This document shows positions 27,901 to 36,824 of a DNA stretch of 64,000 nt, in pieces (positions within the stretch are counted from its first letter, which is position 1; each line of letters opens with the position of its first letter). This DNA comes from Symbiodinium natans (Eukaryota; Sar; Dinophyceae; Suessiales; Symbiodiniaceae). The stretch spans positions 186,001-250,000 of the forward strand of contig CAJNDS010001169.1 of assembly GCA_905221605.1 (NCBI GenBank), written 5' to 3'. The translations under genes and the position numbers were made by a program. The notes under the pieces are model-generated. The model worked only from the letters and a program-made list of their open reading frames with translations. It did no database searches and was not told where the DNA came from.

Positions 27901-30900
27901 TTTTGTGAAAGATCACAAAGGCAACTCAAACCTTGAATTTCAGATTCTCAGAAAAACCCAAACCACCTTTGAAGAGTACTGTGAAGATAGTGAATCGCCA
28001 CCATAACAAGACAGTGTTTGTAGGAACAAGGCTAGAGACCAAACTAACAATAGCAGCAATGAATAGCAGGAACATTGGCACAGTGAACACCCAAAACAGT
28101 CCATAGTAACTACTAAGGTCAACTAAAACTAACCCCTTAGTAATACTCAAAAAATGATATCATAGTACTAGTACGAGTACGAGTAGGAATACTAGGGAAG
28201 AGGAAGAGCAAGCGTAATAGTTGTACTCTAGATCCAGCCACTAGAAAAAAACGGGTGCCCTTTGGCTCCCCTAAAAACATAACGGGGAATAAGAGCCCAC
28301 TCGAGTAATGAAACAACCTCGAGCCATGTCGCGCCATGGTTTTGGAGGCGCGAGACATGGCGGAGCGCCGGCCGTAGCACACTGTAGTAAGTCGGGTTTA
28401 GGGTTTAGGGTTGGGGTTCGGGTTTAGGGGTTTAGGGTTACCTGCTTTGGGGTCTTCAAGGGAGCTTCCATGGTGTTCAAGGGTGTCTCAGATGGTCAGG
28501 TTTGCTCGTAAGGTTTAGGTTGTAGGGTTGAACTACCCCCTTCACCTGGGAAATCCAATGGACCTGATCAGGAACAGTTGAGGTTCGGGTCTGGGGCTTC
28601 CCCGAGCCCCACCCATCCCACTGGACTCTCGGACTTTGGGATCGATTTCTCCCATGGACTCTCGGACGAATTTTCCCGTCAAGCCTAAACCTTACACCCG
28701 TTACCCTTTGAACCAAAAACCCTGGTCCTTAGAACCGGCGCGGAAACGGGAAACCCCCGGAAGGCGCGTACAGCTTGCGAGCCACGAGCGCAGGTGCAAT
28801 GAGGTTTTGGAGGCTTAGAGAGTTTAGGACTTGGGGCTTTTGGGGTTTGCGATTTAGGATTTAGGGGTTTAGGGCTGTAGATGGTCTAGGGCTTAGCGTT
28901 GAGAGCGTCGGGGTGTACTGTTGGAGTTCAGGGGTTGATTGGTTTCAGAGTTAGTGCTATATAGGTTTTCACCCATAATCATGCCGTAATTTCCTAAATG
29001 GGGACATGTGCAGGGAGTTGTAGGAGCCTACAGCATACAGGCACGAAGCAAAAACTAACGAGTTGGTTCGGAACTGATCGGTGTCGCTGCCTGTCAAAGC
29101 CTATGGACACCCAAGCAAGCTACACCAATTCAACAAATCCGGCCCGCAACGACCCAGAAATTCGGAAGAATGGCGGCAAGATATCCTGCGATCAAGGCCA
29201 TGCAGCTTGTTGCTTCTGGTAGGGGTGGGGTAGGTGACATGAAGCACCACGACTCCGAGGAATGAATCTGTCTCAGTCTTGGCATGCCGTGTGATAGAAA
29301 ATGGTGTGGGGGCCGTAAGCCCTAAGGCCGAAACCTTGACCCTGGATTCGGCAGTTTTTTGGGTTTAGGGTTGAGGCTTCTTCGTCTGACAAGAGTGTCA
29401 CACGCGTTCCTGGATTCATGGGGTAGGTTGCCACGTGGTTTGATGCGGCTGAAGGGCTTTAGGGTTTCAGGGTTGTGCAAACGGATCGGGTTGGGGGCCC
29501 GAAACTAGTCGGGAAAGGGCAAAACACCCCCCGGCTGTGGGACTGTGGCTAAGACCTCCAGCATTGTGTTTCTGATCTTGTATGACCAAAACGTGAAATT
29601 AAGCGTGCGGGCGGCTTAGGACATTTTCCTAAGCCATATCCTGAACCTTCTATTAACTCAACCCTTCTACCTCTCTAAACTCTGCCAGCTTAACACCCTA
29701 TCAACTCAACATGCACCGGTTACGGTTTAGGTTTGGCCGAGAATCTCGATCGCCCAGTCGAAAAACCCAAGGCTCTGTATGTGGGGGGATTTCGGGTCCA
29801 GAGATCGAACCCATAAGCGTCCCCTTCTGTCGGTGCCTCGCGGATGTAGCTCGGCTCGACACCCTCTGTGGCACGCAATGCTTGACCACTCAGGATTTTG
29901 GGTTTAGGGTTAGGGCGAAGCTTGCACAGCAAGTCTTAGCTCGTGCTTCGGGGGCCTTCAACACCAGAAGTCCAAAGCCCTGAATTCCAGATAGGGGTTT
30001 TCGGAGTTCGGTTGAGGGCTCCTAGGGATCTCTTAACCCACGATGCCCAAGGAGTCAAAAGCCTGGGAGAACTGATCGTATCGGAGAGGCAGTCAGGGCT
30101 GTAGGATTGATGCTAAGTGGACGAGCAACAAGCTGAAGGGAGAGTCCTGCTTACGGGGCTTTAGCGTTCAGGGCTCAGGGTTATAAGGTTTGGGTGCCTT
30201 CAGCACGATCTCTATCATCTCTCATCCCGGAGTTGAGAACTCTCGGATCAGAATTGATCATGACCTGCGGAGGACGGAGTAAACCGTGTCATGGGCACAA
30301 CTGCGAAGTGGGGAGCTATTCCTAAACTGCTCGTAGAGCCCATTTTAAAGACTTAGACTCATTCATGCTCCAATAAGGGGGGGGGGGGGGGGGGGGGCAT
30401 TCAAGTCAGACTACCATCGGCTCCGCCGTCCTTCACAGAAACTGCAAAAAGGCACTCATTGAGGCCCCCTACTTGTGATGCTTAGTGGGTATGCTCCTCC
30501 CTAAACCCGTAAAAACAAGCTTTAAATTCCAAAAGGCGATTGCCAAATACGTTCTTGGACCCTAATACCCTGGTGTTTGGGGGGAAGCATCGGCTTTTTC
30601 TAGACACGGACAGCCACTGCTGATGTCCGGTGCCTCTCGTGTGTAGTAGTTGGCGTGCTCGGCATCCATGAGCGGGATGATGTAGCCGATAGCCTCCAGA
30701 CGCTGTGCTTCGTCTAAAAGTCTGGAACGGAGCTTAGGCTGCACGGTGTAAGTCTTTTCCGTTTTGGGTTTAGGGTTCAGGGTCGCAAGCCTTCTCGGCG
30801 CCTAAGCCCTTGACATGCACGACCAGTCTGGCTTGCTTTTTAAAGCGCCGGGCAGAAGTCAAGTTCTATACCGTCGACCCCAGCAGCTCGTCTCTGTGGC

Positions 30901-33900
30901 AAACGCCCTGCAAACTGTTGTTGCACTGCGGGGTGTCGGAGGCAAAACAAAACTGCAGACACACACTCCTACTTAGAGTACCCTATGTAAGCTAAACAAA
31001 GGGTATTTCCCTTGTCGCAAAGGGCATATTCTACTCTAGGTAGACCCTAAACATCCCTAAGTAACCCGCGACCGTATACAAACCAAAAACCCTGAAATTA
31101 CCCTGAGCCCATAAGCCCTGAACCATGAACCCTAAACCTGAACCACTTGCTTTGCTTTGCATGAATGCCACCAAGTCAGAGCAGAGCGGGCTTATCTCAT
31201 TGGGCAGAGATAAACTAGTCAGACAAACCTACTAACCCTAAACCCTAAACAATAAACCACCCAGCCCAAGGGCCTTCAAGAAGGCTGCCAGGCCCTTACC
31301 GCGGTGCTCGCAGATGCCTGGCAGTCTGGTTCCCTCTGGTCGTGTTCCATATGGTCACTTCTCTAAACTAAATTAGTGTGGCGGCCCTTCACACTTCTGG
31401 TAGAAGTGACCACATGGCTGAGGGTGCTCGGCTCTATAGCTTTAGGTTCAAGGTTGAGGAAGCTAGTAAGGAATTAGGAACGTCGGGTTTCTTTAAATGA
31501 CTCTATCGGGCCCAAAGTAGTCGGGAAGATGTCGGCCATGACTCTAGGGCTTTCAGTAGGTGTAGTGTAGTCTTAGACTCCACGGCAAGTTGTAAGTTGA
31601 GGGGTTTAGGGCTCTAGGGTTCAAGAGTGTCCTTAGAACCTTAATAAAAAATATGTTTAATATCCTCTTGGGTTTTATATAAACAAAAAGAAACATAATT
31701 CCCAAGCGGGGTATTCGGGCGTTGATAGAATTCCGGCATTCAAGGCACTGGCCTTTCCAGAGTGGGCGCAAGACGGTATCGAATGCCTCGATGCCATAGG
31801 GCATCGCGGCCTGATTGAGGGCGCAGGAAACCCTGAATCCCAAACCCTAGAACCCAAGAGCTTAAGGCCTAACCCCTAGAACCCTAATCAAGCACGGAGA
31901 CCTAAACCCTGAACTCTCAACTCTAGCGCCAAACTTTGGACCCTGAACTCAAAACCCGAAGAGCCAGAAGCCTGAAAGAGAAGCCTTAAGTCCTCAGCCC
32001 TAACCTGAACTCTACACACGAACCCTTGCTAACTAGAGCTGCTCAAAGGAACAACAACTAGTCTTAGAGCTCTTTAATATATGGGAATCTTTATTGCCGT
32101 CGTCGTACTAGACGTCGTCGTAATGCTCGTTGTGGTAGACTGGTAGACGTCGTCGTACCATATGTAGAACTAGTAGCAGCGATAGTAATCGTAGGAAACT
32201 TAACAGTACAAGCAGTACCATAGTGATCATGATACTAAGAGAAGCAAGAATATCAATATTCGTGCCTAGCGTTTGGGGACATGCTTTTGAGTTTAGGCTT
32301 GAGGGTTTGGGGTGTTGGGTTTGTTTGAGGATAGGCTTCGGAGTTTGGACTTTGGGGGTTTTGATCCAGGTTCTGCTAGGGCCTTGCGAAGCAATTCAGG
32401 GCCAATGTCTTGTCTCAGTTACGGGGATGAACGGATCTGTTCATTCTGCCTGCTCTTTGCCCCTGCCCCCCCCCCCATCCTCCCCGCCAACAAAAACATT
32501 GAACTTACAACTCCACAAAAGCCTAAGTTCCGATTTCGATGCAAAAATCATCCTAACTCCTCAGGCCTGGGTCTAAATTCCCAATCCCAAATCCCCTAAA
32601 CCTCAAAACTAACCTCTAAACCCCAACACCCCAAACCCCCAAGACCCTAAACCTCGAAACATGCAAACCACCACCAACAAAAGCCCCCCAACTCCAAAGG
32701 CCTCCGCCAGGGCTGCCAAAGCCAGGGCCGTGATGGTGCGCACCTTCTGCTGCTCATCCTTTCGTCTCCAAGGCTCTAATGCTCGGGGAAAGGGGGGGGG
32801 GGGGGCAGGTTTAGGGTTATGGGGTTTTGGGGTTTTGGGGTTTAGGGTTTAGGATCCAAATCCCTACAGCGCGACTCCCCTAACCGCCAACGTTTGGGGT
32901 TTATGCTCCTACTGGCTGAGTTTACAGGGGCATGGACGGTGGTACGGGGTGGCCTCGGAGCACCCAAAAAGCAAAAAGGGTTAAGGACTGCCTATACGCA
33001 CAACCTGAGCTTTTGTCGCCAAGGTTGTTTGGAAGGGTTTAGTGATTCAGGGCTTGGCGGCTTTAGGGGTCAAGGGGTTTCAGGTCTAGGAGGCTCTCAG
33101 GGGTTAGGATTACGATTAGGGCTTATAAGGAGGGCTCAAGGTTCAGACATGTTTCGGAAACTCTTGCATTCTGGGGATAAGCCTGACACCCCTTCATGGT
33201 CCTGCAAGCCATGGGCGATGATATCGACCATCTGCTTCAGGTGGGGCAGTACGGCGCAGCCCTCAGTGAGGTTCATTGTGTGTGTAGGAGTGTAGTCCGG
33301 GTTTAGGGTGAGGGGCTTAGAAGACAGCGGAACCCAACGATCCAGAAGTCTAACTGAGAATCCAGGAAGCCTTGAGGTTCTGCACCCAGCATGTAGACAT
33401 GATTAAGCAGGCGCCGCAAGCAGAATCAGTCTTGGACACATCCTGCCAGGGTTCGGCGTACACAAGAAGGGGGGGGGGGAGGGCAACGGCCGCTGGAAGG
33501 TCTGAAAGAGTTTGGTCAGCGCGAAGCCAGATGTGGCGGTCGTCCATGCAGCCCATGCCACCCACTCCATCCCTGACAACCCGCATAGGCCGATGCCAAG
33601 TGCGTCCATGAGCACCTTCCAGGACAAAGTTGCGAGCCAAGAGCATGGAGGCAGTACTATCAGCGCCGGTGACGCACGGAGATCTCAGGCACCCACTCAA
33701 ACGTCAAAGCAGCCCGTCACATCTCAGGCTTCGAGCTTCACCATGACTTCCATAAGAATCCGAACCGCGGCTTTAACACGATCTATAGCCTAGGAAATAG
33801 GTTCGGGTTCTTAAAGCAGGGTTCAAGGTGCAAGTTCTGGGGTTCAGGGACCAGGTCTTAGGGAGGAGACCATACAGTCGGAACAACAACAACAACAGAG

Positions 33901-36095
33901 GCTCTTGAACACTCGTCATAGGGTGCCCTACCAGATACCCTAAATCGTCCTGAATGGACGGGGGGGTGGGGGGGAGGGGGGGCACCTGGCCGAGAGGGGG
34001 GGCGGGAAGGTAGAGAAAGAACCAGCATAATTTTTATAGCGAACCTTGCTCAAGATGCTAGGCTTCAGCTGGGCGCGTGGCCATGAGAATGGCAATCTGC
34101 TGCACCTGGGAGCAAACGGAATTGGACCTCTAGGGCGTAGGGTTTGGATCCTAAGCTTCAATTGAAGCCCGAATTGTGGGGCGGACCCGTCATGAAAAAT
34201 CTAGATTTGTGTCTGGTTTTCTTACTTCTGATCCCCCTTATCAGGCGGCCTCTTATTTTACGTTCCCAAGAAGGGAGCTGCATGTCATAGCCTGCGATCC
34301 ACACGCCCCTCAACGCAAGTCTCCCTCAGGGCCTCCTCATCCCCTGTGTCAATCCTCTCTTCCCTCCCACTCCCTGCTAAACCCTCAACCCTAAACCCTA
34401 AACCCCCTCCGAAACCCTAGATCGTAAGCCGACCGAGACTGCTGAGCTCGCTGCGATCTTGATTCCGGTGTGTCGGGCTTGCCAGCTCTTCTTGGACTGG
34501 CACACCTGGCGCTCTGTGCCAGAAGCTAGAGGTGTGGGCCCCATTCAGGTTTAGGACTTAAGGCTTCAGGCCCCAAACCCTAAACCCCATCATGGTGTAG
34601 ATCTGGAGCTCTTTGAAAAATACACGACTGAGCCCACAAAGCATCGAAGCACCAAGGCCCGGTCACTTGAATCCCAAACTGTCGAAAGCAACGCATGGCT
34701 GAGGGTGACTTGCGTTTAGGGCTTAGGGTGTTGCTTGAAGGTTCAGGGGTGTGTTGTAAGGGCAGTTAATTATCAGTGGTAGAGCCCAATGCAATATAGA
34801 GCCGCAATTGGTCTGGGTACAGTACACGAAAAGACCCATAATGTAGACGAAGCCCCAACTGCCAGAAAGATGGTCACGTCACAACCAGTTGGGTCTGCAC
34901 ATACCCTACTTACAACCCCAGCATTTTTTTTCCGATACCCATGAACCTCCAGGCAAACCCTCAGCCATGCAGCACCACTTTCGCAGTAACACTACCCTAA
35001 ACGCAAATGAAAGAAAGTACCCAGAAGCAGGGTTAAAGTACCAGCTTCGAGGTCCTCGAACATAGGGATTTAGGTTGGTCTGAGCTGCGCGCTGCTCGGA
35101 GGAAGAGGAGCAAGCTCGGAATGCCCAGTGCGGAGGCTACGACAGCGAAGGCCCTGGCACAAAGAACTAGCTGAGGAGGTGTTGTGGGATTCGAGTTTAG
35201 CCTCGGGCTAGTTTAGGGTTTGCGGGCTGGGGTTTTAGAATGAGGGTTTCGGGTTTAAAGCTCTATTTATAGGTCTATGGTCTAGGATGTAGTAAGGGTC
35301 TCGACACCATCTGTGGAACGCGGGATGCGCCTGGCGGTGGTGTTGCGGACGTACCTGTTCACTCAGGTGGAGGCTCGGACCTTGTGGTTCCTGGAGGTCA
35401 CCTCTTCGTTGCTCAGGGTTTTTGCCCAAACGTTACAGCCCGGAACACAACCCTGATAGGTCCAATAGGCCACAAAGAGGTATCAGCAACACACACCTGT
35501 ACCTCAGCGTCAAACGTCAGAGAGCTGTGTTTAGCCTACTCAGAAGATGCTATCCCTACAAGGGTATTGAGAACTAGCATCCCTGTCAACTGTAAAGGCT
35601 GGACCCTACACCCTACACTCTAACCCCTTTATCCTACGCGCCATGGCGGAGGAGTGAGCTGGTTCCCGAGGTTGGGAAAGAGTGGAGAGAAGAGAGAGGT
35701 GGTTGACTCAGTATTCCCAGGTACAATACCTTATATACCCATACGAATACCTTTGTTAATGAATAAAGTTGTAAACTTATACAAGGCCAAGAATAGTGAG
35801 ACTTGTACATATGGTTTACAGCGTATTCTCACCTGGGCGGCCCAAAGTACGAAGTACAGGTTCTGGTTGTCACTGCATATTTGCGGGATGTCGATCGAAC
35901 TCTCAGAACGGGGTCGCTCACATGAAGCTATCACCCCGAGTCCCTACCCTTTTTGGGGGTTGGATACTGTAGAAGGGAACCGTTAAAAAGGGCAAAGGGT
36001 ACCACTGGGCGACCAAGCAAGCTTAGACAAAGCGGGAGGGCACTCATCAGCATGGTCGATGTCGGGTCTCATAGTCGAGATCATCGTGGCCAAGC
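205..36095 (-). CDS. SF3B1: SF3B1 (splicing factor 3b subunit 1), partial, 30 exons
   Basis: SF3B1 is the large HEAT-repeat subunit of SF3b in the U2 snRNP; it clamps the branch-site helix during spliceosome assembly in the nucleus. Thirty short minus-strand exons, joined in order from 36,095 down to 205, give a gap-free match to the human protein from about residue 604 to 1094. Every junction keeps phase except in the exons at 29,154-30,264. Exons are 14-79 nt and total about 1.47 kb, roughly 4 percent of the span. Donors are 21 GC, 6 GA and 3 GT; acceptors are all AG and are followed by G in 28 of 30 cases. The first exon seen (36,044-36,095) needs one base from an upstream exon that I could not find, so the N-terminal half is missing here. 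The C-terminal 210 or so residues lie beyond position 1. The family assignment is near certain; whether this copy is complete and expressed is open. Confidence 0.95.
5250..10532 (-). CDS. SF3B1: SF3B1 exon block 3 (ten exons, human about 824-990)
   Basis: Exons in transcript order: 10,464-10,532 (starts [15 protein letters not shown]), 9,752-9,787 ([12 protein letters not shown]), 9,000-9,056 ([19 protein letters not shown]), 8,556-8,600 ([15 protein letters not shown]), 8,177-8,212 ([12 protein letters not shown]), 7,825-7,894 (contains [15 protein letters not shown]), 7,153-7,192 ([12 protein letters not shown]), 6,255-6,286 ([10 protein letters not shown]), 5,718-5,776 ([19 protein letters not shown]), and a 14-nt microexon 5,250-5,263 (EQMM plus two bases of a Gly codon). 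Donors are GC except GA at 8,177, 8,556 and 5,718. The 7,825 donor was placed so that LGPRVKPYL is restored, matching human LGKRVKPYL. All phases agree with both neighbours. Confidence 0.94.
8398..8440 (+). repeat. CCCTAAA telomere-like tract
   Basis: Three CCCTAAA units followed by CCCCAAA variants. The opposite-strand form TTTAGGG follows at about 8,476-8,520, so the pair could fold back. It lies between two SF3B1 exons. Confidence 0.85.
10359..10402 (+). repeat. GAA trinucleotide microsatellite
   Basis: An (AAG/GAA)n run with a CAG and a TAG interruption. It is about 60 bp from the SF3B1 exon at 10,464-10,532, in the adjacent intron. Confidence 0.9.
10533..18255 (-). other. Left part of an 18.6-kb SF3B1 intron
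   Basis: This stretch is mostly diverged DNA with scattered CCCTAAA/TTTAGGG heptamers. It includes possible but unassigned minus-strand exon fragments: 14,018-14,059 ([13 protein letters not shown], followed by a consensus GTAAGT donor), about 11,215-11,290 ([19 protein letters not shown], with an in-frame TGA upstream) and about 11,100-11,130 ([13 protein letters not shown]). These could be further exons of the membrane-protein gene or of a third gene. A dense, motif-poor block at 17,240-17,870 has open frames on several strands but nothing recognisable. Confidence 0.4.
12598..12669 (+). repeat. 9-bp tandem repeat, 8 units
   Basis: The unit ACTTCCTAA repeats exactly eight times with one substitution (second unit ACTTCCCAA). 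The period of nine creates an Arg-Lys-Phe repeat in one minus frame, which has no other coding support. Confidence 0.95.
18256..24384 (-). CDS. TMEM8/PGAP6-like (CREST) membrane protein, partial, 8 exons
   Basis: Eight small exons lie inside a long SF3B1 intron on the same strand: 24,303-24,384 ([20 protein letters not shown] then WLHQTTN), 24,020-24,062 ([14 protein letters not shown]), 23,512-23,569 ([18 protein letters not shown]), 22,280-22,321 ([13 protein letters not shown]), 21,298-21,373 ([20 protein letters not shown] then RHRTL), 19,774-19,817 ([14 protein letters not shown]), 18,838-18,874 ([12 protein letters not shown]), 18,256-18,313 ([19 protein letters not shown]). Codon phases agree across the first seven. 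The frame encodes several hydrophobic helices. The S-x2-YH segment followed by D-x2-L-x3-D-x4-S resembles the CREST-type active-site pattern of TMEM8/PGAP6 (putative GPI-linked hydrolases); that assignment is inference. The last join needs an AG donor or a shifted acceptor. Neither the start codon nor the C-terminal exons were found. It could instead be another polytopic protein. Confidence 0.6.
18331..18467 (+). repeat. Alternating 23/18-bp tandem repeat
   Basis: Units begin AGCTTTA and alternate between a 23-bp form (with ACTTTAAGTCTTTAAGT) and an 18-bp form (AAGTCTTTAAGT), giving a 41-bp higher-order period. The last two units are degraded. It lies just upstream, in minus sense, of the membrane-protein exon at 18,256-18,313. 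Confidence 0.9.
22197..22270 (+). repeat. CCCCAAA/CCCTAAA telomere-like tract
   Basis: A run of about ten heptamers, mostly CCCCAAA with three CCCTAAA, directly beside the membrane-protein exon at 22,280-22,321. It is one of the cleanest of the many telomere-like tracts. Confidence 0.9.
24350..24605. repeat. Dispersed repeat, copy 1 (covers start of membrane-protein exon)
   Basis: It aligns with 54,784-55,067 over about 240 bp. Shared blocks include CCCCACACGACAAACATCCT, GGTGGAGGGCC, CGGCTTTGAGG and CTCCTGCAAGAGTCCTT. In minus sense it covers intron sequence plus the first 11-12 codons of the exon at 24,303-24,384. Similarity stops within that exon. Confidence 0.8.
24385..29153 (-). other. 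Right part of the 18.6-kb SF3B1 intron
   Basis: I see no supported exon here. The block 26,500-28,380 is poorer in telomere-like motifs and more AT-rich than its surroundings. Around 28,150-28,185 there is a short TACTAG/TACGAG-rich run. Telomere-like tracts return at 28,395-28,440. Upstream exons of the membrane-protein gene might lie here but were not recognised. Confidence 0.4.
29154..30264 (-). CDS. SF3B1: SF3B1 exon block 2 (three exons with single-base indels)
   Basis: Exons 30,198-30,264, 29,837-29,888 and 29,154-29,185 encode, with frame corrections, the stretch containing [32 protein letters not shown] and DILPPFFR, matching human residues around 771-823. As written they are 67, 52 and 32 nt where phase requires 66, 54 and 33. 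I count six one-base differences: an extra A near 30,255, an extra G and a missing G near 30,218-30,226, a missing G at the 29,888 acceptor, a missing G near 29,871, and a missing A near 29,160. Each falls next to a homopolymer of two or three bases. An in-frame TGA results in the first exon. Splice sites remain good (GC, GC and GT donors). Consensus error in long-read assembly explains this better than decay, because neighbouring exons are clean. Confidence 0.85.
30377..30397 (+). repeat. Poly-G tract (21 G)
   Basis: A pure G run lies about 110 bp from the indel-bearing SF3B1 exons. Similar runs are at 60,385-60,402 (18 G) and 54,698-54,716 (19 C). Such runs are prone to sequencing-length errors. 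Confidence 0.95.
30634..36095 (-). CDS. SF3B1: SF3B1 exon block 1 (ten exons, human about 604-770)
   Basis: Exons in transcript order: 36,044-36,095 ([16 protein letters not shown]), 35,331-35,354 (YVRNTTA), 35,093-35,153 ([20 protein letters not shown]), 34,455-34,505 ([17 protein letters not shown]), 34,082-34,105 (VQQIAILM), 33,202-33,261 ([20 protein letters not shown]), 32,702-32,758 ([19 protein letters not shown]), 31,753-31,810 ([19 protein letters not shown]), 31,274-31,317 ([14 protein letters not shown]), 30,634-30,693 ([20 protein letters not shown]). Split codons at the joins reconstitute E, R and G residues as expected. Donors are GT for the first exon, GA at 33,202 and GC for the others. 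The residues equivalent to the human cancer hotspots E622, R625, H662, K666 and K700 are all present. Telomere-like heptamer tracts flank several of these exons, for example at 32,640 and 32,810. Confidence 0.95.
32096..32160 (+). repeat. CGT/GTC-rich imperfect trinucleotide repeat
   Basis: Interrupted CGTCGTCGT tracts occur two or three times within 65 bp, inside an SF3B1 intron. No coding function is apparent. Confidence 0.75.
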
Positions 36096-36369
36096 CTCTC
36101 TCTGAAAGCTGTTCACTGGATCCCGAGGCTCCTTAACCCCTAAACGGCTAATCCTACACCCAAAGCCCCTAAACCTTGGGAAAATCGACACCAAGCGTTC
36201 CCCTAAAGGGTCAATCCAGAACTAGGCCGAATGGGCTTAGGGTTCTCTGGTTTAGGGCTGCGGCTTCGGGTTCAGGGTCTGGGGGTCTGCGCTTGTAAGG
36301 GAAAGGCAGGGTTTGGGATTTAAGGCTTCATCCTAAACCCTGAGTCACAGTCCCAAACCCTAAACCCCC
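36096..36369. other. Intron remnant left of the retroelement
   Basis: This is 274 bp of telomere-like DNA between the first visible SF3B1 exon and the retroelement. No SF3B1 exon can be read in it on the minus strand. The target CCCCC follows an AAACCCTAAA-like tract, so the element landed in telomere-like sequence. Confidence 0.7.
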
Positions 36370-36824
36370 TGTTTGTGTAAAGAGGCACTCATGTTCACTT
36401 GAAGCATCAGCCCCTGCGCAAGGATGACACGCTGAGCGCGTCCACTGAGGTCTTAACCATCAACTATGCCAACGATGTTGGCTCAAGTCTCGGAGCAAAT
36501 GCACGGAGTGCAGCTTGGTTTTCGGGTTCTTTCGGGTTCTTCCGGGTTTTGGGGTTTGGTTTCCTCTTCCCGGTACCCTAGTCCCACCCCCTGTCCTGGT
36601 ACCCTAGTCCTGCGACCCAGTCCAGGGTGTGAAGGGTGCGTTCGTTCAGGGGTTCAGGGCTAAGAAGGTGGTTGATGATTGAGGTCCAAGGCGGAAGAGA
36701 TGGCGGGGGATACTGATGATTTATCTAGGGTTTTGATGAACGATGTTCCTCTCCAGATGCTGCCTCAATCTCCCACTCCATCACACTTCAGCAGAATCAC
36801 CGAAAGCAGCCCTGACCAACATCA
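36370..36824 (+). repeat. 5' LTR of the copia element
   Basis: 455 bp, starting TGTTTGTG and ending AACATCA. It is identical to the 3' LTR except C at 36,461 against A at 44,934. Internal short repeats include TTCGGGTTC near 36,521-36,545 and GGTACCCTAGTCC at about 36,572 and 36,598. The polyprotein ATG (36,700) and its first 41 codons lie inside this LTR, so the transcription start must be upstream of 36,700. A 60-codon frame at 36,399-36,581 is probably without function. Confidence 0.95.

Noticed and set aside
29154-30264. Calling SF3B1 a pseudogene because of the in-frame stop and frameshifts
   Set aside because: All lesions are one-base homopolymer indels restricted to three adjacent exons while 27 others are perfect, which fits consensus error better; kept as a finding rather than a call.
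36399-36581. A 60-codon frame present in both LTRs (again at 44,872-45,054)
   Set aside because: Its identity in both LTRs only reflects LTR duplication; no conserved motif, and it could be untranslated leader.
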